Of a stretch of 64,000 nucleotides of DNA, positions 52,500 to 60,829 are shown in pieces. The notes under the pieces were generated by a model that was not told the origin of the DNA, searched no databases, and saw only the letters and a list, made by a program, of their open reading frames with translations. A program made the translations under genes and the position numbers. Position 1 is the stretch's first letter. Each line of letters begins with the position of its first letter. Origin of the DNA: JANNPJ01 sp965200525 (GTDB taxonomy: Bacteria; Actinomycetota; Actinomycetes; Actinomycetales; Kineosporiaceae). The stretch lies in contig OZ241368.1 of NCBI GenBank assembly GCA_965200525.1, positions 7,192,001-7,256,000 on the forward strand. Direction: 5' to 3'.

Positions 52500-53005
52500 T
52501 GCCGGCCGGAGCCGACCCGCTCGCCCTGGTGCTGACGGTGATCGCGGTGACCGGGTCGGTGGTGACGGCGGCGCGCGGGAACCGGAGCTGGTGGTTGAGG
52601 CTGGCTCACCTGACGATGGCTCTGGCCATGGCCGGGATGCTCGTTCCGGCCGGACCGTTGGGCCTGCTCGTCCTGCGGCTGAGCCTGGCCGGCCTGATCC
52701 TCGTGGCGCTGATCGTCGGCGTGCGGCTGAAGCGCTGCGCGACGGCCCGGCCCTGCGTGCTCGACCTGACCGGCATGGCCGTCGTCCTGGCGGGCTCGAG
52801 TCTGGCCGGAGCAAGCCTGCGCCTGGTGGTCGCGCTCGCGGTCGGCTGGGCGGTGTCCTCACTCTGGCTGCGCTGGGAGCAGTCTCTGCAGCCGGGCCCG
52901 TCGCTGCGAACGGCGAGCCGCCACCTACTCGGCTGGGAGCCACTCGGCGTCCTGGCCTCGGCCCTGGCCATGGTGGCGGTCGCCGTCACCATGCCGATGC
53001 CCTGA
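52499..53005 (+). CDS. Small polytopic membrane protein at the end of the cox operon
   Basis: An unassigned protein of 168 residues with about five hydrophobic helices, coupled to coxE by TGATG. Segments include PLALVLTVIAVTGSVVTAA, LTMALAMAGMLVPAGPLGLLV, LSLAGLILVALIVGVRL and LASALAMVAVAVTMPMP. Two Cys lie seven residues apart in a short loop (CATARPC). It may belong to the actinobacterial small-membrane-protein families found beside metal or redox genes; a role in CO dehydrogenase anchoring or copper supply is only contextual. Confidence 0.7.
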   Translation: MPAGADPLALVLTVIAVTGSVVTAARGNRSWWLRLAHLTMALAMAGMLVPAGPLGLLVLRLSLAGLILVALIVGVRLKRCATARPCVLDLTGMAVVLAGSSLAGASLRLVVALAVGWAVSSLWLRWEQSLQPGPSLRTASRHLLGWEPLGVLASALAMVAVAVTMPMP

Positions 53006-53047
53006 GCCCGATGTCGTTCCAGTAGCTGATTCAGGGACGACGAACGA

Positions 53048-53089
53048 CTCCGGCCGGCACCCGAAGCGCAGTTCGGGTACCGGCCGGAG
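53048..53089. terminator. Bidirectional hairpin ending the cox operon
   Basis: Arms of 18 nt (53048-53065 and 53072-53089) pair with one mismatch around the 6-nt loop GCGCAG. It separates the cox operon from the convergent F5/8-DUF1996 gene. Confidence 0.8.
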
Positions 53090-53118
53090 CCGGGTTCAGC
53101 GGGTGTGAAGCGGGGAAG

Positions 53119-54753
53119 TCACTTCACGTTGGGCAGCAGCTGGTAGTTCTCGTCCAGCACGCCACCACGCTCGGGCTTGTAGATGTCGTTGCCCCGAGGC
53201 GTGCACTGGAGGCCACCGTTGATGCAGTGCTTCACCAGCGGAGCCAGGATGGTCGGGTCCCAGACGTTGAACACGTCGTAGTGCCAGGTGTAGCCGGCCC
53301 CGCTGGACAGGCGCACCTTGGACATGTCGCCCGAGGTCGGGAAGGCCATCTTGAACTCGATCATCGGCAGCGCGACCGGGTGGTCGGCGGGGCAGATGGC
53401 CCGTCCGTAGTTGGTCTGGTCCGGCACCGGGTAGGCCATGTGGCTCTTGTGGTCGGGGCTGTCCAGGTGAACGCCGTCCCAGCAGCTCGGCGACTGCATC
53501 CGGACGTTGAGCTGGGTACCGGCCGGGCAGTTGGCCGGGAAGTCCCAGTTCTTGGAGCTGTCACCGCACTCCCAGCCCTCGACCGCGCCCGGGTCGGCCT
53601 TGAACTGGTCGGCGCTGGTGGCCTTGGCGTTGCCGACGACGTAACGCAGACCCTTCGGGAACGGCAGCACGGTGCGGTAGTCGTAGACACCGGACTTGTA
53701 GTAGATGACCTGCGGGCCGGTCGGCTCGATCAGCTTGTCCCCGTTGTAGAGCGAGGGGAACCAGTAGCCGGAGTGGTCGGCCGGGGTGACGCAGGCCGTG
53801 CCACCGGCGAAGAGAGAGGCCGTGGTGCTGAACGCGTCGGTCGTGGTTGCGCCCATGAAGGTGTGCATGTGCGAGGCACCGGTCAGGCCGGGGTAGACGA
53901 TCGGGTCGTTCGGCTTGGTCTCGGTCACCGGGCAATTGGCCTGGAACTCGTGGTGGTACGTGTCGGGCGCCGGGACGAAGTTACGGTCCGGCTGGATGGG
54001 CTGGGTCGGCGTCGAGAGGGTGATCGACTCACCCGGGCCCAGGTTCGGGTTGAAGCCCGAGACCGGCGGGGTGGTCGCCGGAACCGTGGCCGAGGCCGAC
54101 GGGGTGGCCGAGGCCGCAGCCGTGGCCGGAACGGTCGGCGTCGCAGTGCTACCGGTGTCGGTGCTGCCGACCGGGGTGCTGCTGGCGGTCGGCGTCGGCG
54201 TAGTGGTCGCCGCTCCGCCAGAACCGAAGACCTGGAACTCCCAGAGCGAGTAGCCGTACTGCGTGCCCCGGGCGGTCGCGTTCATCCGGACGTAGCGGGC
54301 CGAACTGCCGTCGCCCTTGACCGCGACGTCTTGCAGGCCGCCCTTGCCGTCGGTGGTCGAGTAGACGGTGGTCCAGGTCTTGGCGTCAGTCGAGGTCTGC
54401 AGCTGGAAAGCCTTGGCGTAGGCGGTCTCCCAGGTGAGTTCGACCTTGTCGATGGCGGCAGTGGCGCCGAGGTCGACCTGCAGCCACTGGGCATCGCTGA
54501 ACTGGCTGCCCCAACGGCTGCCGGTGTTGCCGTCGACGGCCGCGCTGGCCCCCATGTTGGCCGGGTTCTCGGTCGAGGAGGCGGTCACCGCCTTGCCCTG
54601 GGACAGGAGCGTGTCGGCGGCCTGGGCCGAGCCGATCAGGGTGACGACGCCTGCGGTCGCGAGGGCCAGCGCAGTCAGCCCGGCGGCGGCGCGGTGACGG
54701 CGGCTCATCCTGCCAAGGACAGGGTGGCGGTTCCCGGTGGGACCGGATTTCAT
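53119..54753 (-). CDS. Secreted F5/8-type-C plus DUF1996 protein
   Basis: A secreted protein of 544 residues. A signal peptide (GLTALALATAGVVTLIGSAQA) leads into an F5/8-type-C module (WGSQFSDAQWLQVDLGA; RYVRMNATARGTQYGYSLWEF) almost the same as in the protein at 26061-28283. A Thr/Ala/Pro/Ser-rich linker of ~60 residues follows, then a ~290-residue DUF1996 domain (TYHHEFQANCPVTETKPNDP, GASHMHTFMG, CWDGVHLDSPDHKSHMAYP, HPVALPMIEFKMAFP). DUF1996 is common in fungal and actinobacterial secreted proteins and has no agreed function. The ATG at 54753 follows GGAGA. Confidence 0.87.
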   Translation of the reverse strand: MKSGPTGNRHPVLGRMSRRHRAAAGLTALALATAGVVTLIGSAQAADTLLSQGKAVTASSTENPANMGASAAVDGNTGSRWGSQFSDAQWLQVDLGATAAIDKVELTWETAYAKAFQLQTSTDAKTWTTVYSTTDGKGGLQDVAVKGDGSSARYVRMNATARGTQYGYSLWEFQVFGSGGAATTTPTPTASSTPVGSTDTGSTATPTVPATAAASATPSASATVPATTPPVSGFNPNLGPGESITLSTPTQPIQPDRNFVPAPDTYHHEFQANCPVTETKPNDPIVYPGLTGASHMHTFMGATTTDAFSTTASLFAGGTACVTPADHSGYWFPSLYNGDKLIEPTGPQVIYYKSGVYDYRTVLPFPKGLRYVVGNAKATSADQFKADPGAVEGWECGDSSKNWDFPANCPAGTQLNVRMQSPSCWDGVHLDSPDHKSHMAYPVPDQTNYGRAICPADHPVALPMIEFKMAFPTSGDMSKVRLSSGAGYTWHYDVFNVWDPTILAPLVKHCINGGLQCTPRGNDIYKPERGGVLDENYQLLPNVK

Positions 54754-54981
54754 CGAGTCTCCTGCAATCAACGTGGTCGCTCAGAAATGCCCCGCCTGGA
54801 TACAGGGGCGGTGCACCCCAGAAGGTAGGAGACCGAACGCCGGCACCGGTGGGGCCAGGGACCTGCAAGTGGGACGGTAGGGGCCCAGATTCGTGGGCCC
54901 CACAGAGCCGTGCATGACGGACGATCGCAACCAGTGGACAAATGCTGACAGAACGTCGTTGTCTCCGGGTAGATTGCTGGC

Positions 54982-55161
54982 ATGCGCCTCACCGAACACA
55001 ACGCCTTCCAATCCTGGACCGCGATCGTCTTCGTCGTGTTGGCCGGCGTGCTGGTGGCGGCGACCCTGAGCGACTCGTTCTGGCTGTTGATGGTGTTCGT
55101 CGCGGGGATCTTCATCCTCGTCCTGAGCATGCTCCTCCACGCCTCCCGCAACCCGCGCTGA
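54982..55161 (+). CDS. Small two-helix membrane protein (59 residues)
   Basis: A short gene with two clear transmembrane helices, TAIVFVVLAGVLVAATL and FWLLMVFVAGIFILVLSML, separated by a four-residue turn, and a basic C-terminus (HASRNPR). Codon use is like the neighbours, with G/C at nearly all third positions. The N-terminus MRLTEHNAFQSW is hydrophilic. It stands alone between the F5/8-DUF1996 gene and cysN. No function is known to me. Confidence 0.6.
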   Translation: MRLTEHNAFQSWTAIVFVVLAGVLVAATLSDSFWLLMVFVAGIFILVLSMLLHASRNPR

Positions 55162-55259
55162 CCGCCCAAGGGTGATCCGGGATCTGGCCCGATCTGCACG
55201 AGAACGTGGCCGGGTGGCCGGAGTTCAGCCCAGTCCCGTTAGCTTCGAGCATGCAGCGC

Positions 55260-55288
55260 TGCCCCGGCGCGGGACAACCGCCGGGGCA
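55260..55288 (-). terminator. Hairpin downstream of cysN
   Basis: A perfect 10-bp stem (TGCCCCGGCG with CGCCGGGGCA) and 9-nt loop, 25 nt past the cysN stop on the minus strand. Confidence 0.65.
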
Positions 55289-55312
55289 ACGCCAGAGCTG
55301 ATGAACATCTGC

Positions 55313-56602
55313 TCAGCTCGTCCCGGTGATGATTCCTCCGCCGACGGTCGCGTTGGTGGCTTCGTCGATGAGGATGAACCCCCCGGTGGCCCGGTTACGC
55401 CGGTACTCATCGGCCAGCAACGGCACCGTACTGCGCAGCCGGATCCGGCCGATGTCGTTGAGCCCCAGCTGGGTCGCGGACTCGTCCCGGTGCAAGGTGT
55501 TGACGTCGAGCCGGTACTTCAGCTCCTTGATCAGCACCCGCGCCGTCCGGGTCGTGTGCTTGATCACCAGCTTGCGACCGACGGTCAGCGGCTGGTCGGT
55601 CATCCAGCAGAGGGTGGCGTCGATGTCCTGGGTGACCTTCGGGGCATTCGCCGGCCGGCAGATCATGTCACCGCGGGAGATGTCGATGTCGTCCTCCAGC
55701 CGCACCGTCACCGACATCGGCGGGAAGGCCTGCTCGACCGGGCCGTCGGCGGTGTCGATCGAGGCGATCCGACTCGGCAGGCCCGAGGGCAGGACGAGGA
55801 CGTCGTCGCCCGCCTTGAGCACTCCCCCGGCCACCGTTCCGGCGTACCCGCGGTAGTCCGGGAACGCCGCCGACTGCGGGCGGATCACGTATTGCACCGG
55901 GAACCGCACGTCGATCAGGTTGCGGTCGCTGGAGACGTGCAGGTGCTCCAGGTGGTGCAGCAGGGACGGCCCGTCGTACCAGGGCATGTTCTGCGAGCGG
56001 GTGACGATGTTGTCGCCGTTCAGCGCCGAGATCGGGATCACCGTCAGGTCCGGCACCTCCAGCCGGGTGGCGAACCTCAGGAACTCGTCCTGGATCTCCT
56101 CGAACACTGATCGTGAGTAGTCGACCAGGTCCATCTTGTTCACCGCGAGCACCAGGTGCGGCACCCGCAGCAAGGTGGCGATGAAAGCATGCCGGCGGGA
56201 CTGCTCCACCACCCCCTTACGCGCGTCCACCAGGACGATCGCCAGGTCCGCGGTCGAGGCTCCGGTCACCATGTTGCGGGTGTACTGAATGTGCCCGGGC
56301 GTGTCGGCGATGATGAACTTGCGTCGCGGGGTGGCGAAGTAGCGGTAGGCGACGTCGATCGTGATGCCCTGCTCGCGCTCGGCCCGCAAGCCGTCGGTGA
56401 GCAACGCCAGGTTGACGTAGTCGTCACCGTGAGCCGCGCTGGCCGCCTCGACCGCCGCCATCTGATCACTGAAGATCGACTTGGAGTCGTACAGCAGCCG
56501 CCCGATCAGCGTGCTCTTGCCGTCGTCGACCGAACCCGCCGTGGCGAAACGCAGAATGTCCATGGTGTGCCCCTTGAGCCCGGGCGCGTGCGCGGCAACC
56601 AT
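55313..56602 (-). CDS. cysN: Sulfate adenylyltransferase subunit 1 (GTPase)
   Basis: The GTP-driven subunit of ATP sulfurylase, 429 residues. G1 is GSVDDGKSTL, the switch region has REQGITIDVAYR, G3 is DTPGH and G4 is NKMD; EF-Tu-like beta-barrel domains follow. It powers APS formation from sulfate and ATP by CysD. There is no C-terminal CysC (APS kinase) fusion: the protein stops at the end of the barrels, at TNATVGGGIITGTS. The start at 56602 overlaps the cysD stop (TGATG); MDILRFATAGS at 56563 is an alternative start closer to homologues. Confidence 0.95.
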   Translation of the reverse strand: MVAAHAPGLKGHTMDILRFATAGSVDDGKSTLIGRLLYDSKSIFSDQMAAVEAASAAHGDDYVNLALLTDGLRAEREQGITIDVAYRYFATPRRKFIIADTPGHIQYTRNMVTGASTADLAIVLVDARKGVVEQSRRHAFIATLLRVPHLVLAVNKMDLVDYSRSVFEEIQDEFLRFATRLEVPDLTVIPISALNGDNIVTRSQNMPWYDGPSLLHHLEHLHVSSDRNLIDVRFPVQYVIRPQSAAFPDYRGYAGTVAGGVLKAGDDVLVLPSGLPSRIASIDTADGPVEQAFPPMSVTVRLEDDIDISRGDMICRPANAPKVTQDIDATLCWMTDQPLTVGRKLVIKHTTRTARVLIKELKYRLDVNTLHRDESATQLGLNDIGRIRLRSTVPLLADEYRRNRATGGFILIDEATNATVGGGIITGTS

Positions 56603-57549
56603 CAGAAGTACCCTTCCCGCTTGCGGTCTTCCATCGCGGCCTCACTGAACTTGTCGTCGCCACGAGTGGCGCCGCGTTCGGTGATCCGGGTCGAGGCGAC
56701 CTCTTCGATGATCTTGTCCAGGGTGTCGGCCTCGCTACGCACCGCCGCCGTCAACGACGCATCCCCGACCGTGCGATAGCGGACCGTCTCGGTGAACACC
56801 GTCTCGGTGGCCTTCGGCCGGCAGACCTCATGCACCCCGTACAGCATGCCCTGACGCTCGAACACGTCCCGGCGATGCGCGAAATAGATCCCCGGCAGAG
56901 CGATCTGCTCACGCTGCACGTACTGCCAGATGTCCAGCTCGGTCCAGTTCGACAACGGGAACACCCGGATGCTCTCCCCGCTGTGGATCCGCCCGTTGTA
57001 GACGTTCCACAACTCAGGCCGCTGATTCTTCGGATCCCACTGGCCGAAATCGTCACGGAAGGAAAACATCCGCTCCTTGGCCCGGGCCTTGTCCTCGTCC
57101 CGGCGGGCCCCACCGAACGCCGCGGTGAAGCGGTGCTTCTCCAACGCGTCCAGCAGCACCGGCGTCTGGATCCGGTTGCGGGTACCGTCCGGCGGCTCCT
57201 GGACGGTGCCGTTCTCAATCGCCTCCGGAACGCTGGCCACCAACAACTGCACCCCCAGCTCAGCCACCCGACGGTCGCGAAAGTCCAGCACCTCCTGGAA
57301 GTTGTGACCGGTGTCCACATGCAGCACCGGGAACGGAATCCGGGCCGGCCAGAACGCCTTCTCAGCCAGCCGGAGCATCACGATGGAATCCTTGCCACCG
57401 CTGAACAACAGCACCGGGCGTTCCAGTTCCGCGACCACCTCGCGGATCACGTGGATCGACTCCGCCTCAAGCGTGTCCAACTGCGACAACCGATACTCCG
57501 CGGACAGGGCGGCGGCGGTTTCCACTGTGGCGACACGGGGCGGGCTCAC
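56602..57549 (-). CDS. cysD: Sulfate adenylyltransferase subunit 2
   Basis: The catalytic subunit of ATP sulfurylase, 315 residues. The PP-loop is LLFSGGKDSIVML; DTGHNFQEVLDFRDR and AAFGGARRDEDKARAKER are family hallmarks and the ending MEDRKREGYF is typical. The frame is open far upstream, but the GTG at 57549 (VSPPRVATVE) gives the normal length and overlaps the stop of a small upstream ORF (GTGA). It makes adenylyl sulfate from ATP and sulfate. Confidence 0.95.
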   Translation of the reverse strand: MSPPRVATVETAAALSAEYRLSQLDTLEAESIHVIREVVAELERPVLLFSGGKDSIVMLRLAEKAFWPARIPFPVLHVDTGHNFQEVLDFRDRRVAELGVQLLVASVPEAIENGTVQEPPDGTRNRIQTPVLLDALEKHRFTAAFGGARRDEDKARAKERMFSFRDDFGQWDPKNQRPELWNVYNGRIHSGESIRVFPLSNWTELDIWQYVQREQIALPGIYFAHRRDVFERQGMLYGVHEVCRPKATETVFTETVRYRTVGDASLTAAVRSEADTLDKIIEEVASTRITERGATRGDDKFSEAAMEDRKREGYF

Positions 57550-57764
57550 TGGAGGGCCTCGGCACCGGAGCTCGAGGCCGCCGCCATTAGCGCCCCCGGA
57601 TTCGTTTCGGAACCCACAGGGGTGAACAGGGCCGACGAGGGGAAGGCCTGCGGCGCCGGCAAGGCGGCCGAGGCCGGCTCCGGTGCCTCCGACTGCTGAG
57701 CTCGCTTCCAGGCCAGCCTGGCCTCGACACCGCATGACATGTAGAAAAGACTGATGGCAGACAT
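57546..57764 (-). CDS. Small ORF translationally coupled to cysD (72 residues)
   Basis: An unrecognised 72-residue frame whose stop overlaps the cysD GTG by 4 nt. It starts MSAISLFYMSCGVEARLAWK, then becomes Ala/Pro/Ser-rich (EAPEPASAALPAPQAF). The overlap suggests either a real small protein or a leader peptide that couples translation into cysD. One Cys codon lies near its start, unlike the Cys-rich attenuating leaders reported in actinobacteria. The evidence for coding rests mainly on the overlap and on G/C-rich third positions in its second half. Confidence 0.35.
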   Translation of the reverse strand: MSAISLFYMSCGVEARLAWKRAQQSEAPEPASAALPAPQAFPSSALFTPVGSETNPGALMAAASSSGAEALQ

Positions 57765-58078
57765 GGCTGGCTCCGACCATTCGGCGACGGTTTAACTCAT
57801 GCTAATCCTGCGGATCTGTGACCCCGGAACGCAAGGCCACCTCAAACTATTCTTCCTCGAGACTCCGGCCGCCGGGACGGGGGCTCGGTGAATACCCAAA
57901 AGTCCCCCGATCAGCGAGTTTTCCAGGACCGGGTGATCGTGCGGGACTGGCGGGAGCGGGCTCCACGAATAAGTCAAGATGCGGCCGGAAAGGGCCCGAG
58001 GCAGTATCCATTCGCGATTCTTATGTGCGAGCGACAAGCCGCCCTGGATATCACCGCAGAACGTGGCAGACTGAGGTT
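57765..58078. other. Divergent intergenic region cysD / WYL regulator
   Basis: This 314-bp gap contains short AT-richer patches (for example around 57792-57806 and 57895-57935) that could hold promoters for both directions. No riboswitch structure, strong dyad or convincing gene was recognised; short frames on both strands here have poor codon bias. Confidence 0.5.
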
Positions 58079-59035
58079 ATGCCTGAGACCTCGCCCCGGA
58101 TGTGGCAACTGCTGCGGCTGCTGCAGATGCCGCGCGAGTGGGCGGGCTCGGAATTGGCTGAGCGGCTGGGCGCATCCCGCCGCAGCGTAAGCCGTGACGT
58201 GGCCCGGCTGCGATCGATCGGGTACCCGATCGACCTGGGTACCAGCCCGGGTTGGTATCGACTCGAGTCCGCCAGCGGCGTCCGGCTGGTCCTGACGGAC
58301 GCGCAGGCCGACTCGCTTGCCGTGGCCCTCGCAGCCGCCGGCCCCGATGATGGTGACGACGACGCCGACGGCCCGGCAGTGGGCCCGATGATGCACCTGC
58401 TGCCCGCTCACCTGCGGGCGCGCATCCGCGCCCTTCAGCTGAGCACCCAGTGGATGCCTGACGCCACCTCGCGGGTCGATCCGAGCGCACTGACCGCTCT
58501 CGCCCTGGCCATCCATGAGCACGAGTTGGTGCGCTTCACCTACCGCGATCACAGCGCCCACCAGTCGCTGAGGCAGGTGGAGCCCTATCGGCTGATAGCC
58601 GGTGGCGGTCGGTGGTATCTCTTCTCATGGGACCTGGAACGCGAGCAGTGGAGGACTTTCCGGGTGGATCGGATGATCGCACGGGCCTCCGGAGGTGGCC
58701 AGTTCATTCCTCGCGCGGTGCCTGCGCAGAACCTGGCCGTCTACACCTCGCGCGGCGTGTCCAGCTCCGTCTATCGTTATCAGGCCCGGGTCTGGATGCA
58801 CGCGCCGGCGCTGGAAATGGCCGCGCGGATCGGGCCTCGGGCCGGCACCGTCGAAGCGATCGATGAGGAGAACTGCATGCTGCGAACCGGCGCGAATTCA
58901 CTCGACGATCTGGCCGGGTACATCGCCAAGTTGGGGGTGGGGTTCGACATCGTGGGGCCGAAGGAGCTGATCGAGCACATTCACGCCCTGGGCGGGCGAC
59001 TGTCGGCCGTGCGATACATCCCGGAGGCTTCATGA
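58079..59035 (+). CDS. WYL-domain transcriptional regulator
   Basis: A regulator of 318 residues. The N-terminal helix-turn-helix is WAGSELAERLGASRRSVSRD with DVARLRSIGYPIDL; the WYL domain runs from about residue 135, with ELVRFTYRDHSAH and GGRWYLFSWDLEREQWRTFR, and a WCX-type C-terminal part ends LGGRLSAVRYIPEAS. WYL domains sense small ligands or nucleic acids and often regulate defence or DNA-damage genes, but no such genes are adjacent. The ATG at 58079 is chosen. It overlaps the next gene by 4 nt. Confidence 0.88.
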   Translation: MPETSPRMWQLLRLLQMPREWAGSELAERLGASRRSVSRDVARLRSIGYPIDLGTSPGWYRLESASGVRLVLTDAQADSLAVALAAAGPDDGDDDADGPAVGPMMHLLPAHLRARIRALQLSTQWMPDATSRVDPSALTALALAIHEHELVRFTYRDHSAHQSLRQVEPYRLIAGGGRWYLFSWDLEREQWRTFRVDRMIARASGGGQFIPRAVPAQNLAVYTSRGVSSSVYRYQARVWMHAPALEMAARIGPRAGTVEAIDEENCMLRTGANSLDDLAGYIAKLGVGFDIVGPKELIEHIHALGGRLSAVRYIPEAS

Positions 59036-59601
59036 GCATCCAGCCTGGTGACCGCGCCATTGCTCCCGGCCCGCTGGCCCTGGTCCAGGGATTCGTGAAC
59101 AGCATCAACGTCGAATTCGGCCCCGACACCCTGGAAACCTGCGCCGGCCTGGCCTCGTGGTTGCAGCGGTGGGGGCTGGGCGATCCGCAGATCCAGCCGG
59201 ACGAGCGTGATCGACTGGATGCGGTGGCCCTGCGCGAGGCCCTGCGCGCACTGTTGTATGAGCACAACGGCGGCCCGTCCGATCCCGGTGCTCGGGCCAC
59301 GATCGAGCAGATCGCCGCCACCGCTCCCCTGGTACTGAGCTTCAGCTCCCCTGAGGGCGACTTGCGTCTGGTGGGCCAGAAGCCGGGGGTAAGGGGCGCC
59401 TTCGCTCTCATTCTGGCCGCGGTGGCCAATGCCACGACGGACGGTTCGTGGGTCCGGCTGAAGGCGTGCCACGAGCATCGATGCAGCTGGGCGTTCTACG
59501 ACCGTTCGCGAAATCGCGGCAGCCGCTGGTGCTCGATGCAGGTGTGCGGGACCCGCTCGAAGATGCGGACCTACCGCGAGGGTGCGCGCACCTCGGCCTG
59601 A
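59032..59601 (+). CDS. CGNR zinc-finger (ABATE domain) protein
   Basis: A 189-residue protein. Residues 1-140 form the helical ABATE-type domain; the C-terminal zinc finger is LKACHEHRCSWAFYDRSRN then SRWCSMQVCGTRSKMRTYR, with Cys spacing C-x4-C and C-x4-C as in CGNR fingers (here CGTR instead of CGNR). These proteins are presumed transcriptional regulators. It is coupled (ATGA) to the WYL regulator and followed by a strong terminator, so the two form a bicistronic regulatory unit of unknown target. Confidence 0.88.
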   Translation: MSIQPGDRAIAPGPLALVQGFVNSINVEFGPDTLETCAGLASWLQRWGLGDPQIQPDERDRLDAVALREALRALLYEHNGGPSDPGARATIEQIAATAPLVLSFSSPEGDLRLVGQKPGVRGAFALILAAVANATTDGSWVRLKACHEHRCSWAFYDRSRNRGSRWCSMQVCGTRSKMRTYREGARTSA

Positions 59602-59607
59602 GCATGA

Positions 59608-59642
59608 GTGATCCGCACCGGTCGGCGACCGGTGCGGATCAC
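59608..59642. terminator. Strong bidirectional hairpin
   Basis: A perfect 16-bp stem (GTGATCCGCACCGGTC with its complement) and 3-nt loop between the CGNR gene and the convergent acyl-CoA dehydrogenase. Confidence 0.85.
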
Positions 59643-59658
59643 GTGCGTGAGCCACTGC

Positions 59659-60804
59659 TCAGGGAGCCTTGTCCCGGCCCAGGATCTGTCGGGCCACCAC
59701 CATCTTGGTCGCCGCAGCGGTGCCGTCGGCCAGTTGCAGACCGATGACGTCACGCAGGCGCTGGGCCACCTGGCCGTCTTCCGTCCAGCCCAGGTGGCCC
59801 AGGGTCAGCAGCGACTGGTGCACAGCCTCCATCGCCGCCTTGGGCGCCCACCACTTCGACATGTTGGCCGGGATCCGCGGGTCGCGACCGTGATCGGCGT
59901 TCCAGAGGGCTTCCAGGGCGAGCATTCGCGCCGCCTGCAGGAACGTGAGGTGTTCGACCAACGGGAAGGAGACGGCCTGGTACCGGCCGATGTTCTGGCC
60001 GAACGCCTCACGGGTGCGGGCGTGCTCGAAAGCCAGGTCGAGGGCGGCCGTGCCGACCCCGATGGCCATCAGGGAGATCATCGGACGGGACACCCCGAAA
60101 CCCTTCATGACCTGGACGAAGCCGAGGCCGGGAGGGCCGACGACATCCTTGGCCGCCACCCGCACGTTGTCGAAGACCAGCCGGCCCCGCCCGCCGGAAC
60201 GGCAGCCAAGGTCCGAGAGGATCTCGCGGTACACCCCGGGTGCGTCCAGGGGCAGGTAGAACGCCGTGATCCCATGGGCGCCGTCCTGGCCGGTGCGCGC
60301 GAACGTCAGGGCGTGGGTGGCATAGGCGATCGACATGATGGAGGTCTTCTCCCCGTCGAGCACCCAGTCCTCCCCGTCGCGACGAGCACACATCTGGATC
60401 CCGGCGGCGTCCGTTCCGTGGTCGGGTTCGGTCAGGGCCAGGGCAGTGATCGCGGCGCCGGAGGCGATCGCGGGCAGCCAGCGCGACTGTTGCTCGGCGG
60501 TGGCGTTGGCGGCCAGTACGCCGCCTACCAGGCTGGCGTTGAGTACCGGGAAGCAGACCGACAGGTCGGCAGCGGCCAACTCCTGAAGGACCACCCCGAC
60601 GCTGAGAGCATCGGCGTCGCTGCCGCCGAAGGCCGTGGGGATGCGCAGGCCGAACAGGCCCTCGGCGGCCAGGTCGGCCAGCAGGCCGTGACGGTAGGTT
60701 CCTCGTACGTCGCTCTCGTGACGGTAGGGCGCGACATGTGCGGCGGCGAAGTCCCTCATGCGCTTGGCCAGGGTCTGCTGGTCGGGGGTCAGATCGAAGT
60801 CCAT
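59659..60804 (-). CDS. Acyl-CoA dehydrogenase
   Basis: A flavoprotein of 381 residues with the family order: N-terminal helices (MDFDLTPDQQTLAKRMRDFA), the mid beta domain with ALTEPDHGTDAAG, and the C-terminal helices with EAFGQNIGRYQAVSFPLVEH. The expected catalytic Glu region near the end reads WTEDGQVAQRLRDVIGLQLADGTAAATK, where Asp/Gly replace the usual YEG, so the catalytic base should be checked. Downstream of an NRPS gene, it may oxidise an acyl or aminoacyl carrier-bound intermediate. The ATG at 60804 follows GAGG. Confidence 0.88.
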   Translation of the reverse strand: MDFDLTPDQQTLAKRMRDFAAAHVAPYRHESDVRGTYRHGLLADLAAEGLFGLRIPTAFGGSDADALSVGVVLQELAAADLSVCFPVLNASLVGGVLAANATAEQQSRWLPAIASGAAITALALTEPDHGTDAAGIQMCARRDGEDWVLDGEKTSIMSIAYATHALTFARTGQDGAHGITAFYLPLDAPGVYREILSDLGCRSGGRGRLVFDNVRVAAKDVVGPPGLGFVQVMKGFGVSRPMISLMAIGVGTAALDLAFEHARTREAFGQNIGRYQAVSFPLVEHLTFLQAARMLALEALWNADHGRDPRIPANMSKWWAPKAAMEAVHQSLLTLGHLGWTEDGQVAQRLRDVIGLQLADGTAAATKMVVARQILGRDKAP

Positions 60805-60829
60805 GGTGTCCTCACGTGGGCAAGCGGGC

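Noticed and set aside
57792..58037. 81-residue minus-strand frame between the cysD leader frame and the WYL gene
   Set aside because: No codon bias, no start signal and no similarity pattern; it lies in probable promoter DNA.
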